DNA from: Nostoc spongiaeforme FACHB-130
GTDB taxonomy: Bacteria; Cyanobacteriota; Cyanobacteriia; Cyanobacteriales; Nostocaceae
NCBI RefSeq assembly: GCF_014698475.1
Contig: NZ_JACJTB010000003.1
Coordinates: 248,001 to 312,000 of the forward strand
DNA: 64,000 bases
Direction: 5' to 3'
The notes beneath the pieces are model-generated. The model was not told the origin of the DNA. It saw only the letters and a list, made by a program, of their open reading frames with translations, and did no database searches. Numbering within the stretch: position 1 is the first letter of the stretch; the number at the start of each line of letters is the position of its first letter. Both the position numbers and the translations under genes were made by a program. Positions 41,144-49,800 of the stretch are shown in pieces.

Positions 41144-44100
41144 ATGCACCGAATAAATGCTAAATCAGTCGGATGGAATCAGTCAGAAAGTTTAATGTTT
41201 TTAGAACAAACTCCAGCACCGTTTGTATTTATTACGGCTGCGGATACTGACATTCAAACTTTGGCAGCAGCAGTTACCAAATTACCGACGAATTTTCCTG
41301 CATTAAGAGTCGCTAACTTATTGCAATTACAACAACAAATCACTATTGATACATACAGCGAGCAAGTTTTGGAACTCGCCAAGGTAATTATTTTACGTCT
41401 TTTAGGCGGACGTGCATATTGGGGTTACGGTTTAGAAGTGGTGCAGGAAATTGTACAACGTAACGGTACAACCTTAATTGTAATGCCAGGGGATGATGCC
41501 CTTGACCCAGAATTAATTGCCCAATCTACTGTACCTGTAGAGATTGTTAACCAAGTCTGGCAATACTTCAATGAAGGCGGTGTTAATAATTTTGTTAATG
41601 CTTTGCAATTTATTGCTGACACTTGTTTAGAAACATCCTTTCAATCCCTTCCGCCGCAAATTGTTCCTCGTGTGGGGTTGTATGAGTGGAGAGAAGAGGC
41701 AGGGGAGACAAGGAGCAGGGAGCAAGGGGGAAATTTGACTTTCAGTGTTTCCCCTCTGCCCCCTGCACCCTGCACCCCATCCCATCCTCCACTTCCCAAA
41801 GTGGGTATTTTGTTCTACCGCGCTCATTATCTGGCGGGAAATACTCATGTAATTGATGCCTTGTGTACAGCTTTAGCGCACAGAAACTTACAACCAGTGC
41901 CAGTGTTTGTTTCTTCATTACGTGACCCCAGTGTACAAGATGAATTGAGTGAAGTTTTCCAGCCAAAAGATGCTGAACAAATTGCCATCCTGTTGAACAC
42001 TACTAGTTTTTCTCTGGCACGTTTAGACACAGAAGCGCCCGAAACAGAGATTTGGCAAAAATTAGATGTGCCAGTTTTACAAGTAATTCTCAGTGGTGGT
42101 TCGGTGGAACAGTGGGAGTCGCTGTCCCAAGGTTTGTCTCCCCGTGATATTGCGATGAATGTGGCACTACCAGAGGTAGACGGCAGAATTATCAGCCGCG
42201 CAGTATCTTTTAAAGCTTTGCAAACACGCAATTCTGACCTAGAAACAGATGTCGTTGTTTATGAACCAGTGAGCGATCGCATTGATTTTGTCGCTCAACT
42301 TGCTGCTAACTGGGTACGCCTCAGAACTAAACCACCCCAAGAACGGCGCATTGCCCTAATTTTGGCTAACTACCCAAACCGTGATGGTCGCCTTGCCAAT
42401 GGTGTTGGCTTAGATACTCCAGCTAGTTGCGTAGAAATTCTCAAAGCTTTGCAAATCGCTGGTTATGCAGTAAATGATTTACCCAAAGATGGTAACGAAT
42501 TAATCAAACGCCTTACAGATGGCGTAACCAATGACCCCGAAGCCAGAGAATTGCGTCCAATTCAGCAGAGTCTTTCAAATGAAGCATATCAGGAATATTT
42601 CGCCTCATTACCAGAATCAGTTAAACAAGGTATTAAGGAACGGTGGGGAGTCGGGAGTGGGGAGTCGGGAGTAGAGAATCAAGAAGAAATTTCTTACCCC
42701 CATTCTCCTTTTCCCATTCCCGGAATCCAACTCGGCAACATTTTCATTGGGATTCAGCCAGCGCGGGGTTATGATATCGACCCTAGTTTGAATTATCACG
42801 CCCCAGATTTAGAACCAACCCACACTTATTTAGCCTTTTATTACTGGGTAAGAGAATACTTTGGTGCGGATGCTGTGGTACATCTTGGCAAACATGGCAA
42901 CCTGGAATGGCTACCAGGGAAAAGTTTAGCTTTATCCAGCGATTGTTATCCCGAAGTTGCTTTTGGTGCAATGCCTCACCTCTACCCCTTTATTGTCAAC
43001 GATCCGGGTGAAGGTTCCCAAGCCAAACGCCGCGCCCAAGCGGTGATTATCGACCACCTCACACCACCAATGACTCGTGCAGAATTGTATGGGGCATTGC
43101 AACAATTAGAAAACTTAATTGATGAATTTTACGAAGCCGAAAGTCTCGACCCTTCAAGATTACCCGCCATCCGCGATCGCATCCGCGAACTCGTCATCAA
43201 CGAAAACCTCCACCTCGACTTAGGAATCACCACCAAAGTAGAAAATACTCCTCAACAAGACCCATCACTTTTGCCTTTTGACTTTTCACTTTTGCCTTCA
43301 CTTGATGGTTATCTATGCGAACTCAAAGAAGCCCAAATCCGCGACGGCTTGCATATATTCGGGCAATGTCCCCAAGATAGACAACTAAGCGACTTAATAG
43401 TTGCGATCGCCCGCATCCCCAACCGCCATTCCATCGGCATCACCCGCGCCCTATCCCAAGCCTGGGGATTAGACATAGACCCCCTCACCGACAACTTCAG
43501 CGCCTTATTCACCCTCCCTTTATCTCACTCCGCGCCTCCACGCCTCTGCGCGAAACTTAACTCCTGTCGCACCATCGGCGATGTAGTCGAACTCCTAGAA
43601 CAACAAGCCGCAGAACTCATAGAACAACTCAGCACTCAGCACTCAGCACTCAGCACTCAGCACTCAGCACTCAGCACTTCTCTTCACTGGATCAACACCA
43701 AACTCCTCCCCGCCCTCCAACAAACCCCCGCAGAAATCACCAACTTACTACATGGACTTGATGGCGGATACGTCCCCAGTGGTGCTTCCGGCGCACCCAC
43801 ACGCGGCAGACCAGAAGTTTTACCCACAGGTAAAAACTTTTACTCAGTAGATATCCGCGCCTTACCCACTGAAACAGCTTGGGATGTCGGTAGAAAAGCA
43901 GCCGAGAACTTAATCGAAACTTACACCCAAGAGCATGGAGAGTATCCCAAAACACTAGGATTATCCTTGTGGGGGACAGCAACCATGCGGACTGGTGGTG
44001 ATGACATTGCCGAAGCTTTAGCCTTATTGGGTGTGCGTCCTGTGTGGGATGGTGCAGCGCGGCGAGTCATCGATTTTGAAATTTTACCCTTGTCGATTTT

Positions 44101-45082
44101 GGGTCGTCCCCGTGTAGATGTTACCTTAAGAATTTCTGGATTTTTCCGTGATGCGTTCCCCAATCTGATTGACTTATTTGAACAAGCAGCGATCGCAGTC
44201 GCCGACTTAGATGAATCGCCAGAGGAAAATCCCTTAGCAGTGCAAGTACAGCAAGATACACAGTATTGGGTGACGCAAGGATTACCAGAATCAGAGGCCA
44301 AGTTGCGATCGCGTTATCGCATTTTTGGTTCTCAACCCGGTGCTTACGGTGCAGGACTCCAAGGTTTAATTGAATCGCAAAATTGGACTGATGACCAAGA
44401 TTTAGCCCGCGCCTACATCAACTGGAGTTGTTACGCCTACAGCAGCATTACTGCCAATCAAGAAAAGGGCCAACTTACCGGAATTGCTGCACCAGAAGCA
44501 TTTGGGCAACGTTTACAGCAAATGCAAATTGTTCTGCAAAACCAAGATAACCGCGAACATGATTTGCTCGATTCTGATGATTATTATCAATTTCAAGGTG
44601 GTTTAACAATTGCTGCCCGTTCTTTGCAAGGCAAAAATCCGCAAATTTACTTCGGTGATCATTCTATTCCCGCTAATCCCCGCATCCGCAAACTTCAAGA
44701 AGAAATTGCGCGAGTGTATCGTTCCCGTGTGATTAATCCTAAGTGGATTGCCGGAGTTATGCGCCACGGTTATAAAGGTGCCTTTGAAATGTCAGCAACT
44801 GTTGATTTTTTATTCGCCTACGATGCCACGACCAAATGCGTAGAAGACTATATGTATCAAGGGATAGCGGAGTCTTATTTATTTGATACTACCGTTTCCG
44901 AATTTATTCAGTACAATAATCCTCATGCGTTGCGTGATATTGCGGAAAGATTACTTGAAGCACACCAGCGTGGTTTATGGGAGAATGTCGATATACTGAC
45001 ACTGGAAAATTTAAGAAATTTAGTACATCAAGCAGAAGCAGCCATCGAAGAAAAATATATTCCAGACAAATCAACGGTGTAG
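41144..45082 (+). CDS. cobN: Cobaltochelatase subunit CobN
   Basis: 1312 residues. Large ATP-dependent chelatase subunit that inserts cobalt during corrinoid synthesis; it shares its fold with magnesium chelatase ChlH. Landmarks are LRLLGGRAYWGYGLEVVQEI near the N-terminus, ILANYPNRDGRLANGVGLDTP, VVHLGKHGNLEWLPGKSLAL, TLGLSLWGTATMRTGGDDIA and GVMRHGYKGAFEMSATVDF. Five low-complexity insertions encoded by intergenic-type repeats interrupt the family pattern at about 41693-41803, 42648-42726, 43250-43312, 43519-43566 and 43627-43684. All keep the frame. It is divergent from the histidine kinase; no B12 riboswitch is apparent in the 136-bp gap. The next gene starts 9 bp later. Confidence 0.93.
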   Translation: MHRINAKSVGWNQSESLMFLEQTPAPFVFITAADTDIQTLAAAVTKLPTNFPALRVANLLQLQQQITIDTYSEQVLELAKVIILRLLGGRAYWGYGLEVVQEIVQRNGTTLIVMPGDDALDPELIAQSTVPVEIVNQVWQYFNEGGVNNFVNALQFIADTCLETSFQSLPPQIVPRVGLYEWREEAGETRSREQGGNLTFSVSPLPPAPCTPSHPPLPKVGILFYRAHYLAGNTHVIDALCTALAHRNLQPVPVFVSSLRDPSVQDELSEVFQPKDAEQIAILLNTTSFSLARLDTEAPETEIWQKLDVPVLQVILSGGSVEQWESLSQGLSPRDIAMNVALPEVDGRIISRAVSFKALQTRNSDLETDVVVYEPVSDRIDFVAQLAANWVRLRTKPPQERRIALILANYPNRDGRLANGVGLDTPASCVEILKALQIAGYAVNDLPKDGNELIKRLTDGVTNDPEARELRPIQQSLSNEAYQEYFASLPESVKQGIKERWGVGSGESGVENQEEISYPHSPFPIPGIQLGNIFIGIQPARGYDIDPSLNYHAPDLEPTHTYLAFYYWVREYFGADAVVHLGKHGNLEWLPGKSLALSSDCYPEVAFGAMPHLYPFIVNDPGEGSQAKRRAQAVIIDHLTPPMTRAELYGALQQLENLIDEFYEAESLDPSRLPAIRDRIRELVINENLHLDLGITTKVENTPQQDPSLLPFDFSLLPSLDGYLCELKEAQIRDGLHIFGQCPQDRQLSDLIVAIARIPNRHSIGITRALSQAWGLDIDPLTDNFSALFTLPLSHSAPPRLCAKLNSCRTIGDVVELLEQQAAELIEQLSTQHSALSTQHSALSTSLHWINTKLLPALQQTPAEITNLLHGLDGGYVPSGASGAPTRGRPEVLPTGKNFYSVDIRALPTETAWDVGRKAAENLIETYTQEHGEYPKTLGLSLWGTATMRTGGDDIAEALALLGVRPVWDGAARRVIDFEILPLSILGRPRVDVTLRISGFFRDAFPNLIDLFEQAAIAVADLDESPEENPLAVQVQQDTQYWVTQGLPESEAKLRSRYRIFGSQPGAYGAGLQGLIESQNWTDDQDLARAYINWSCYAYSSITANQEKGQLTGIAAPEAFGQRLQQMQIVLQNQDNREHDLLDSDDYYQFQGGLTIAARSLQGKNPQIYFGDHSIPANPRIRKLQEEIARVYRSRVINPKWIAGVMRHGYKGAFEMSATVDFLFAYDATTKCVEDYMYQGIAESYLFDTTVSEFIQYNNPHALRDIAERLLEAHQRGLWENVDILTLENLRNLVHQAEAAIEEKYIPDKSTV
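43627..43678. repeat. CTCAGCA tandem repeat inside cobN
   Basis: Seven copies of the actcagc heptamer encode a serine/threonine/histidine-rich segment (LSTQHSALSTQHSALSTS) in CobN. The repeat family is shared with two other genes in this window. Confidence 0.85.
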
Positions 45083-45091
45083 GAATCTACT

Positions 45092-46249
45092 ATGGACAAC
45101 CTTGCATATTTGCACCTAGCTTTCGCCTATGAAGACTGTGAATCCAGTGACTTGGTGTTGCTGAGTGATTTATTAAACAAAGCCTCAGCCCCAGACTGGA
45201 GTAAACTTTCTGGTAAGGCTTGGAAGTATATGTTACCTCTGGCGCTTACCTTGTCTATTCTCAGTAGTGTTAATAGTGTCTTGGCTCTAGAGCGAGGAGA
45301 TCAAGGCCCGTCTGTGAGAAGTCTGCAACAAAAACTCCAACAAGCAGGCTTTTATCAAGCACCCATCACGCAAGTTTACGATTTTCCCACAGAAGAAGCT
45401 GTCCGACGCTTCCAAAAAGCTGCGGGTTTGCCTGTTGACGGTGTGATGGGTGCAAGTGCCATCCAAAAACTAGACAACTGGCGTAAGTCATCTGCAACTA
45501 ACCAAGCAAAAAAACCAACGGTTGTGCGGACAACTCAAACCACAAGAGTTGCGCCTGCTAGTACATCTAGTACATCAGTCAACAAAACCACAACCCAAGC
45601 TACCAAACGCAGTAATTCTCAATACCTGATGAGAGGTGATGAAGGGGAACAAGTGAGAGTTCTGCAAGAAAAATTGCGGGTAGCAGGTTACTACTACGGA
45701 AATGCGACAGGGATATTTGGCCCCATTACCGAAGAATCGGTGAAGCGGTTCCAAGAAGCCTATAAACTAAACGTTGATGGGATTGTTGGCCCAGCAACCA
45801 TCAGCAAACTGCCAGGAAGCGGTGTAGGGTATGGTGAAGATGCTCCCCCAAGACGTGCAGCTGATAAAGATAATCTTCGCATGGGCGATCGCGGTGAAGC
45901 CGTGAGAATGCTGCAAGAACAATTAATTAAAGCCGGATACTTACAGGGAGAACCAAACGGCTACTTTGGTTCTTATACTTCCGATGCTGTACGCCGCTTC
46001 CAAGCTGATAATTACTTAGCCGCCAGTGGAGTTGCTGGCCCTACCACCAGAGCTAGGTTATACAGTAAGGTGAGCAATGCGCCCAAGAGCGACTTTAGTG
46101 TTTTAGAAATTCAACGACGGCTGCGAGACAAGGGCTTTTATAAAGGAAAGCTCAATGGTGTTATGGCAGAAGACACAAGAAAAGCCATTAAGCAAGCCCA
46201 AGAATTTTACGGTGTCAGTCTTAGTGATATTAGAAGCGGACGCTTTTAA
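45092..46249 (+). CDS. Membrane-anchored peptidoglycan-binding protein (alr1690-like)
   Basis: 385 residues. A hydrophobic helix near residues 45-65 (AWKYMLPLALTLSILSSVNS) leads to four peptidoglycan-binding domain 1 modules. They start near LERGDQGPSVRSLQQKLQQA, LMRGDEGEQVRVLQEKLRVA, LRMGDRGEAVRMLQEQLIKA and a shorter last copy at FSVLEIQRRLRDKGFY. The first three end in VDG(V/I)(M/V)G or similar. It should bind the cell wall from the membrane. It is 9 bp after cobN and convergent with furA. In Anabaena PCC 7120 the corresponding gene alr1690 gives a read-through transcript that is antisense to furA (alpha-furA). Confidence 0.9.
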   Translation: MDNLAYLHLAFAYEDCESSDLVLLSDLLNKASAPDWSKLSGKAWKYMLPLALTLSILSSVNSVLALERGDQGPSVRSLQQKLQQAGFYQAPITQVYDFPTEEAVRRFQKAAGLPVDGVMGASAIQKLDNWRKSSATNQAKKPTVVRTTQTTRVAPASTSSTSVNKTTTQATKRSNSQYLMRGDEGEQVRVLQEKLRVAGYYYGNATGIFGPITEESVKRFQEAYKLNVDGIVGPATISKLPGSGVGYGEDAPPRRAADKDNLRMGDRGEAVRMLQEQLIKAGYLQGEPNGYFGSYTSDAVRRFQADNYLAASGVAGPTTRARLYSKVSNAPKSDFSVLEIQRRLRDKGFYKGKLNGVMAEDTRKAIKQAQEFYGVSLSDIRSGRF

Positions 46250-46868
46250 CATCCGCTATGGCTTGTCGATGTGAATCCCCAATAGGTTGCTTCCCTCCGA
46301 TAACTCTGCCAATTTTAGATTTTTTTGGTCTATCACCAATTGAGTCTTAGATTAGCTGATTGATAAATCCAAAATCCAAAATCCAAAATTCTTTGGTTAT
46401 CCTGCCCCAATGCTATAGCGGCATTAATGCCCTTTGGCACTTGGGGCATACTGCATGAATGGTCATTTGACAGTCGAGTAAATGAAACCCTTCTTTTTGA
46501 GCAGTTTTCGCACCAATTTTTAAAATCGAATCGTTTTTAAACTCAATTGTACTGTTGCACCGGACACAAATTAAATGGTGGTGATGGTGCGGGTAAGGTT
46601 GGTTAATTTCGTAATGTTTATGACCTTCGCCTAATTCTAATTCCCGCAAAATGCCCATCCGTGCCATCAACTTCAACGTCCGGTAGATAGTTGAAAGGCT
46701 AATACCTTCGCCATCGGTTTCTAATCGATGGTAAAGATCCTCGGCACTGAGGTGTTCACCTTGTGGTAACTCTTGAAAAATGTGTAAAATTGTTTCTCGT
46801 TGGGGAGTTAAACGCCAGCCTCTTTCATTTAACTCTGCTTTGAGTGAAGTAGTTGTGTAGACAGTCAT
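46250..46868 (+). ncRNA. Predicted alpha-furA-type antisense RNA (read-through of the upstream gene across furA)
   Basis: No strong terminator hairpin is visible in the 163 bp between the convergent stops, so transcription from the peptidoglycan-binding gene could run through furA on the opposite strand. In Anabaena PCC 7120 a dicistronic alr1690/alpha-furA RNA of this kind lowers FurA levels. Here the RNA is inferred from conserved gene arrangement only; boundaries are arbitrary. Confidence 0.35.
46413..46868 (-). CDS. furA: Ferric uptake regulator FurA
   Basis: 151 residues from ATG 46868, the length I recall for Anabaena FurA; an upstream TTG/ATG run would add six residues. The winged helix has LNERGWRLTPQRETILHIFQ and SLSTIYRTLKLMARMGIL. 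The metal-binding part has HKHYEINQPYPHHHHH, then CVRC and CPKC, the two CxxC motifs characteristic of this FurA, plus one extra cysteine in LLDCQMT. It represses iron-uptake genes with Fe(II) and also responds to haem and redox. It lies between the convergent alr1690-like gene and sigC. Confidence 0.95.
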   Translation of the reverse strand: MTVYTTTSLKAELNERGWRLTPQRETILHIFQELPQGEHLSAEDLYHRLETDGEGISLSTIYRTLKLMARMGILRELELGEGHKHYEINQPYPHHHHHLICVRCNSTIEFKNDSILKIGAKTAQKEGFHLLDCQMTIHAVCPKCQRALMPL

Positions 46869-47283
46869 ACTAATTTTTCTCAACAAAGCCTATTAGTTGA
46901 GAATATAACAAATGTTCGGAGCAATTTGCAACAAACAATGCTTATTGACAATCTTTGTTAAGTTCCCATAAATAATCCGTAAAGTTCTCAAATCCCCACT
47001 TGAGTGGCGATCCCATACTCTCGGACAATTCAGCAGCAGTGTCTGGCAGTATAGCCAAGACTAGCTGCAAAAGTTTTTCATAAGATAGAGAATTTTTAGC
47101 ACTAAAATCCAAATTAACTGTGCTAAAACGGAAGAATCCAAAGTCAAAAATCTATAGAAGTGTAAAGAATGAAGGATAAAACTTCATCTTCATACGTCAC
47201 ACTGCCCTTCTCCCCAAGGGAGACGCTACGCGAACAGGAAGCCGCGCAAAGCGCGTCTACACACTTTACACTTCATACATCAA
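46869..47283. other. furA-sigC intergenic region with a dispersed repeat
   Basis: It contains the furA promoter side (AT-rich, TTGTTAAG and TATAACA near 46900-46965) and, at 47209-47265, a GACGCTACGCG...GCGCGTCTAC-type dispersed repeat downstream of sigC. No ORF convinces. Confidence 0.5.
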
Positions 47284-48534
47284 TTAGCTCAGAGACTCTA
47301 GATAGTCGCGGATGAGATTACGACGCTTGGGTTGACGGAGCTTTTGCAAAGCCTTCGATTCAATTTGGCGTACTCGTTCCCGTGATAAATCCAGGGCGCG
47401 GCCAATTTCGGCTAAAGAATAAGGATGACCATCAGCTAAACCAAACCGCATCAGAATGACATCTCGCTCGCGGCTAGTTAAATCAGCTAACAGATTTTGC
47501 AAGTCTCTTTGTAAAGATTCTCGCATTAACATTTCTTCAGGAGTCACGCTATCGGTTTCTAGCAATTCTCCTAACTCTGTATCTTTATCTTTACCGACTT
47601 TGGTTTCTAGAGAAACAGAACGCGGCACTCTCAACAACACTTCTCTAACTTGAGATGGTGTCATTTCTAATTCAATTGCCAAGTCTTCTAAAGTCGGAGT
47701 CCGACCTTTTTCTTGAGCAATTTTGCGTTGCGCTTTTTTAATTTTGTTTAATTTTTCTGTAATATGAACTGGGAGGCGAATTGTGCGACTAGAAGTTGCG
47801 ATCGCTCTTGTAATCCCTTGACGAATCCACCAGTAAGCATAAGTACTAAAGCGATAACCTTTAGTGGGGTCAAATTTTTCTACGGCTCTTTCTAAACCAA
47901 GAGTTCCTTCTTGGACTAAATCTAATAATTCCAAGCCACGATTTTGGTATTTCTTGGCAACAGAAACCACAAGACGTAAATTCGCCTTGATCATGTGTTC
48001 TTTAGATTGCAGTCCTTGAGATTGAATTTGCTCCAATTCTTCGACTGTGATTTTGGCAATTTCTGCCCAACGGCGTTTACCTTCTGACAAAATCGGCTTG
48101 AGATCCGACACTTGCACACCAGCAGTATTAGCCCATCTTTCTAATGATGGACGGTGGCCAAGTTCCGATGCTAAACGCTCTTGAACTTCGATTAATCGCA
48201 AGTAAGGCTCAACTACAGCATCACCTTGCTTGGCTGCATTGGCAAGTACTGTCCGCATCCGTAGGTAACGTTGAACTTTTTGAGCTTCTGAAACTTCTTC
48301 ATCACGCCCCAACAACCGGACTCGTCCAATTTCCTGAAGATATAGACGTACCAGGTCTGTACTGCGGCGATTAGTATTTGCGCCAAAACTAGCAGGGTCA
48401 ACAGAAACTATCTCCAAATCGTGAAGCTCTTCGACCGATAAATCACCGTCGTCAACCGTGATATCTGGGTCTAAAACCTGGCGGGACTTTTGGGAATTGT
48501 AGGCGGCATCCGGGTAAAAAGATGTTGCTGGCAT
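47284..48534 (-). CDS. sigC: Group 2 RNA polymerase sigma factor SigC
   Basis: 416 residues. Region 1.2 has STDLVRLYLQEIGRVRLLGR. Region 2 has VVSVAKKYQNRGLELLDLVQ, EGTLGLERAVEKFDPTKGY and RFSTYAYWWIRQGITRAIA. Region 3 has LPVHITEKLNKIKKAQRKIA. Region 4 has LTSRERDVILMRFGLADGHP and SLAEIGRALDLSRERVRQIE. The length and lack of a long N-terminal extension indicate a group 2 sigma. The neighbouring furA is the known neighbour of sigC in Anabaena PCC 7120, where SigC is induced early after nitrogen step-down. Confidence 0.93.
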   Translation of the reverse strand: MPATSFYPDAAYNSQKSRQVLDPDITVDDGDLSVEELHDLEIVSVDPASFGANTNRRSTDLVRLYLQEIGRVRLLGRDEEVSEAQKVQRYLRMRTVLANAAKQGDAVVEPYLRLIEVQERLASELGHRPSLERWANTAGVQVSDLKPILSEGKRRWAEIAKITVEELEQIQSQGLQSKEHMIKANLRLVVSVAKKYQNRGLELLDLVQEGTLGLERAVEKFDPTKGYRFSTYAYWWIRQGITRAIATSSRTIRLPVHITEKLNKIKKAQRKIAQEKGRTPTLEDLAIELEMTPSQVREVLLRVPRSVSLETKVGKDKDTELGELLETDSVTPEEMLMRESLQRDLQNLLADLTSRERDVILMRFGLADGHPYSLAEIGRALDLSRERVRQIESKALQKLRQPKRRNLIRDYLESLS

Positions 48535-49195
48535 ATCGTCTCAATGGCTCCAGGTAACAATAGATTACGGTGAGTCAGCGCGGCGGGAGGACACAACCTC
48601 CGTAGGCGACTGCGTTCCCCGAAGGGTCAGCTAATCAAAATCAACTGTTGCTATTGTTCCCGTGATTTGCGATGAAATAACACGGTAGAGGATTCCAATA
48701 CAATTTTTTTTCAAAAACTGCACTAGTGTTTCCAACATTAATGCCGAAATCCTTCGGCCGTTGAACATTTGATTGAACCAATAGCTATTCAAATCTACAG
48801 ATAAGCTTTAAATTCTGAGCTACCTGATCAGCATTTCGACGTAATATGTATTAAGTGTTACTTTTTTAACTGGTATAAACATCTGTCAGTAAATTTATGT
48901 TTAACATTGGGTTAGTCATATCTACATGGTTATCAAAGTAATTTCCTGACGATTTAGTATTTTCTGTCTAGGGATTTTTCGGGAATATGTGAAGTAAAAC
49001 AAAGGCAGAGTTTAGACAGGCAAAGTAGGCAACCGAGGAAAAAGTAATGATGAATAGCCTTTCATCCCAGTCAGGTTGCTACACCAATTTTGGGCGATCG
49101 CACCCTGGACATTATTCTTATATTTAATGTAGCCGCCTCAACTCGCTACCAAACTCGGTTGAGTATTATCTGTAATTGATAGCTGAAATTATCGC
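48535..49195. other. Long intergenic region upstream of sigC
   Basis: About 660 bp with no convincing gene. Positions 48577-48630 carry a GGCGGGAGGA...CCTCCGTAGGCG-type repeat with CCCCGAAGGGTCAGC, a common cyanobacterial intergenic sequence. The rest is AT-rich and presumably holds the sigC promoter and leader; one HIP1 site lies at 49093-49101. Confidence 0.5.
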
Positions 49196-49453
49196 CTAAT
49201 TCAGCAGAGCTTCATACTCGTCATGATTACCAATCCAGAACCAATAATAATCGTCGCCCTTTTTCAAAGCTAATGCGCGATAACCACCACTAATACGCGC
49301 AGACCATAGATTCTTGTCTACTTTTTTGAAGTGTAAAGAAGGATGCACAGGATTTTCTTGCCAAAGTTGATATGCTTTTCTTGCTTGTTCCTTCACTTCT
49401 GGAGCTAATTTTGCTTATGCTTGCCAAAAGTCAGGGGTTGTGAAGGACTTCAT
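49196..49453 (-). pseudogene. RelE/ParE-superfamily toxin with an in-frame TAA at codon 13
   Basis: From ATG 49453 the frame reads MKSFTTPDFWQA, then TAA (49417-49415), then AKLAPEVKEQARKAYQLWQE, HFKKVDKNLWSARISGGYRA and DDYYWFWIGNHDEYEALL. The family pattern suggests FWxAYxxLP at the start, so the stop replaces a codon such as TAT or TAC. Downstream of the stop the domain is complete to its C-terminus, including the basic and aromatic positions typical of RelE-type fold proteins. The ATG overlaps the antitoxin gene by 23 bp. A shorter product from the GTG/ATG after the stop would lack the first helix. Confidence 0.8.
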
Positions 49454-49652
49454 CAAGATCCATCACTCTGTTAGCTGTAATATCGGCCTCTGCTTTAGCA
49501 ATCAGCTTATTCAACTTTCCTGACACTACATCTGTTTCAATTTGCTGATCCCACATCTCATCCAAATACTCTTGTAGCCACACAGAGAGTTGGCGGATAT
49601 CACTTTCAGGTAATTGTTTGATGGCTGCTTCAATGTCTCTTAAGGTAGCCAT
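49431..49652 (-). CDS. Antitoxin-like protein paired with a RelE-type toxin
   Basis: 73 residues. IEAAIKQLPESDIRQLSVWL followed by QEYLDEMWDQQIETDVVSGK and a C-terminal LNKLIAKAEADITANRV matches small cyanobacterial antitoxins found with RelE/ParE toxins. The frame is intact, while the overlapping toxin frame has a nonsense codon. The upstream 150 bp holds its promoter and no other gene. Confidence 0.75.
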   Translation of the reverse strand: MATLRDIEAAIKQLPESDIRQLSVWLQEYLDEMWDQQIETDVVSGKLNKLIAKAEADITANRVMDLDEVLHNP

Positions 49653-49800
49653 AAGAAAAACTCATGCTTCAGGTTGAATTTATGGTATCACAATCAATTT
49701 TGCGAATAATCTCTCAAATACTCAGTAGTACAGGGAGAAAAAGCATAACAGAAAGTTCCATGTAATCTCCTTTACCTCTAACTTTTTACTTTTGACTCAC

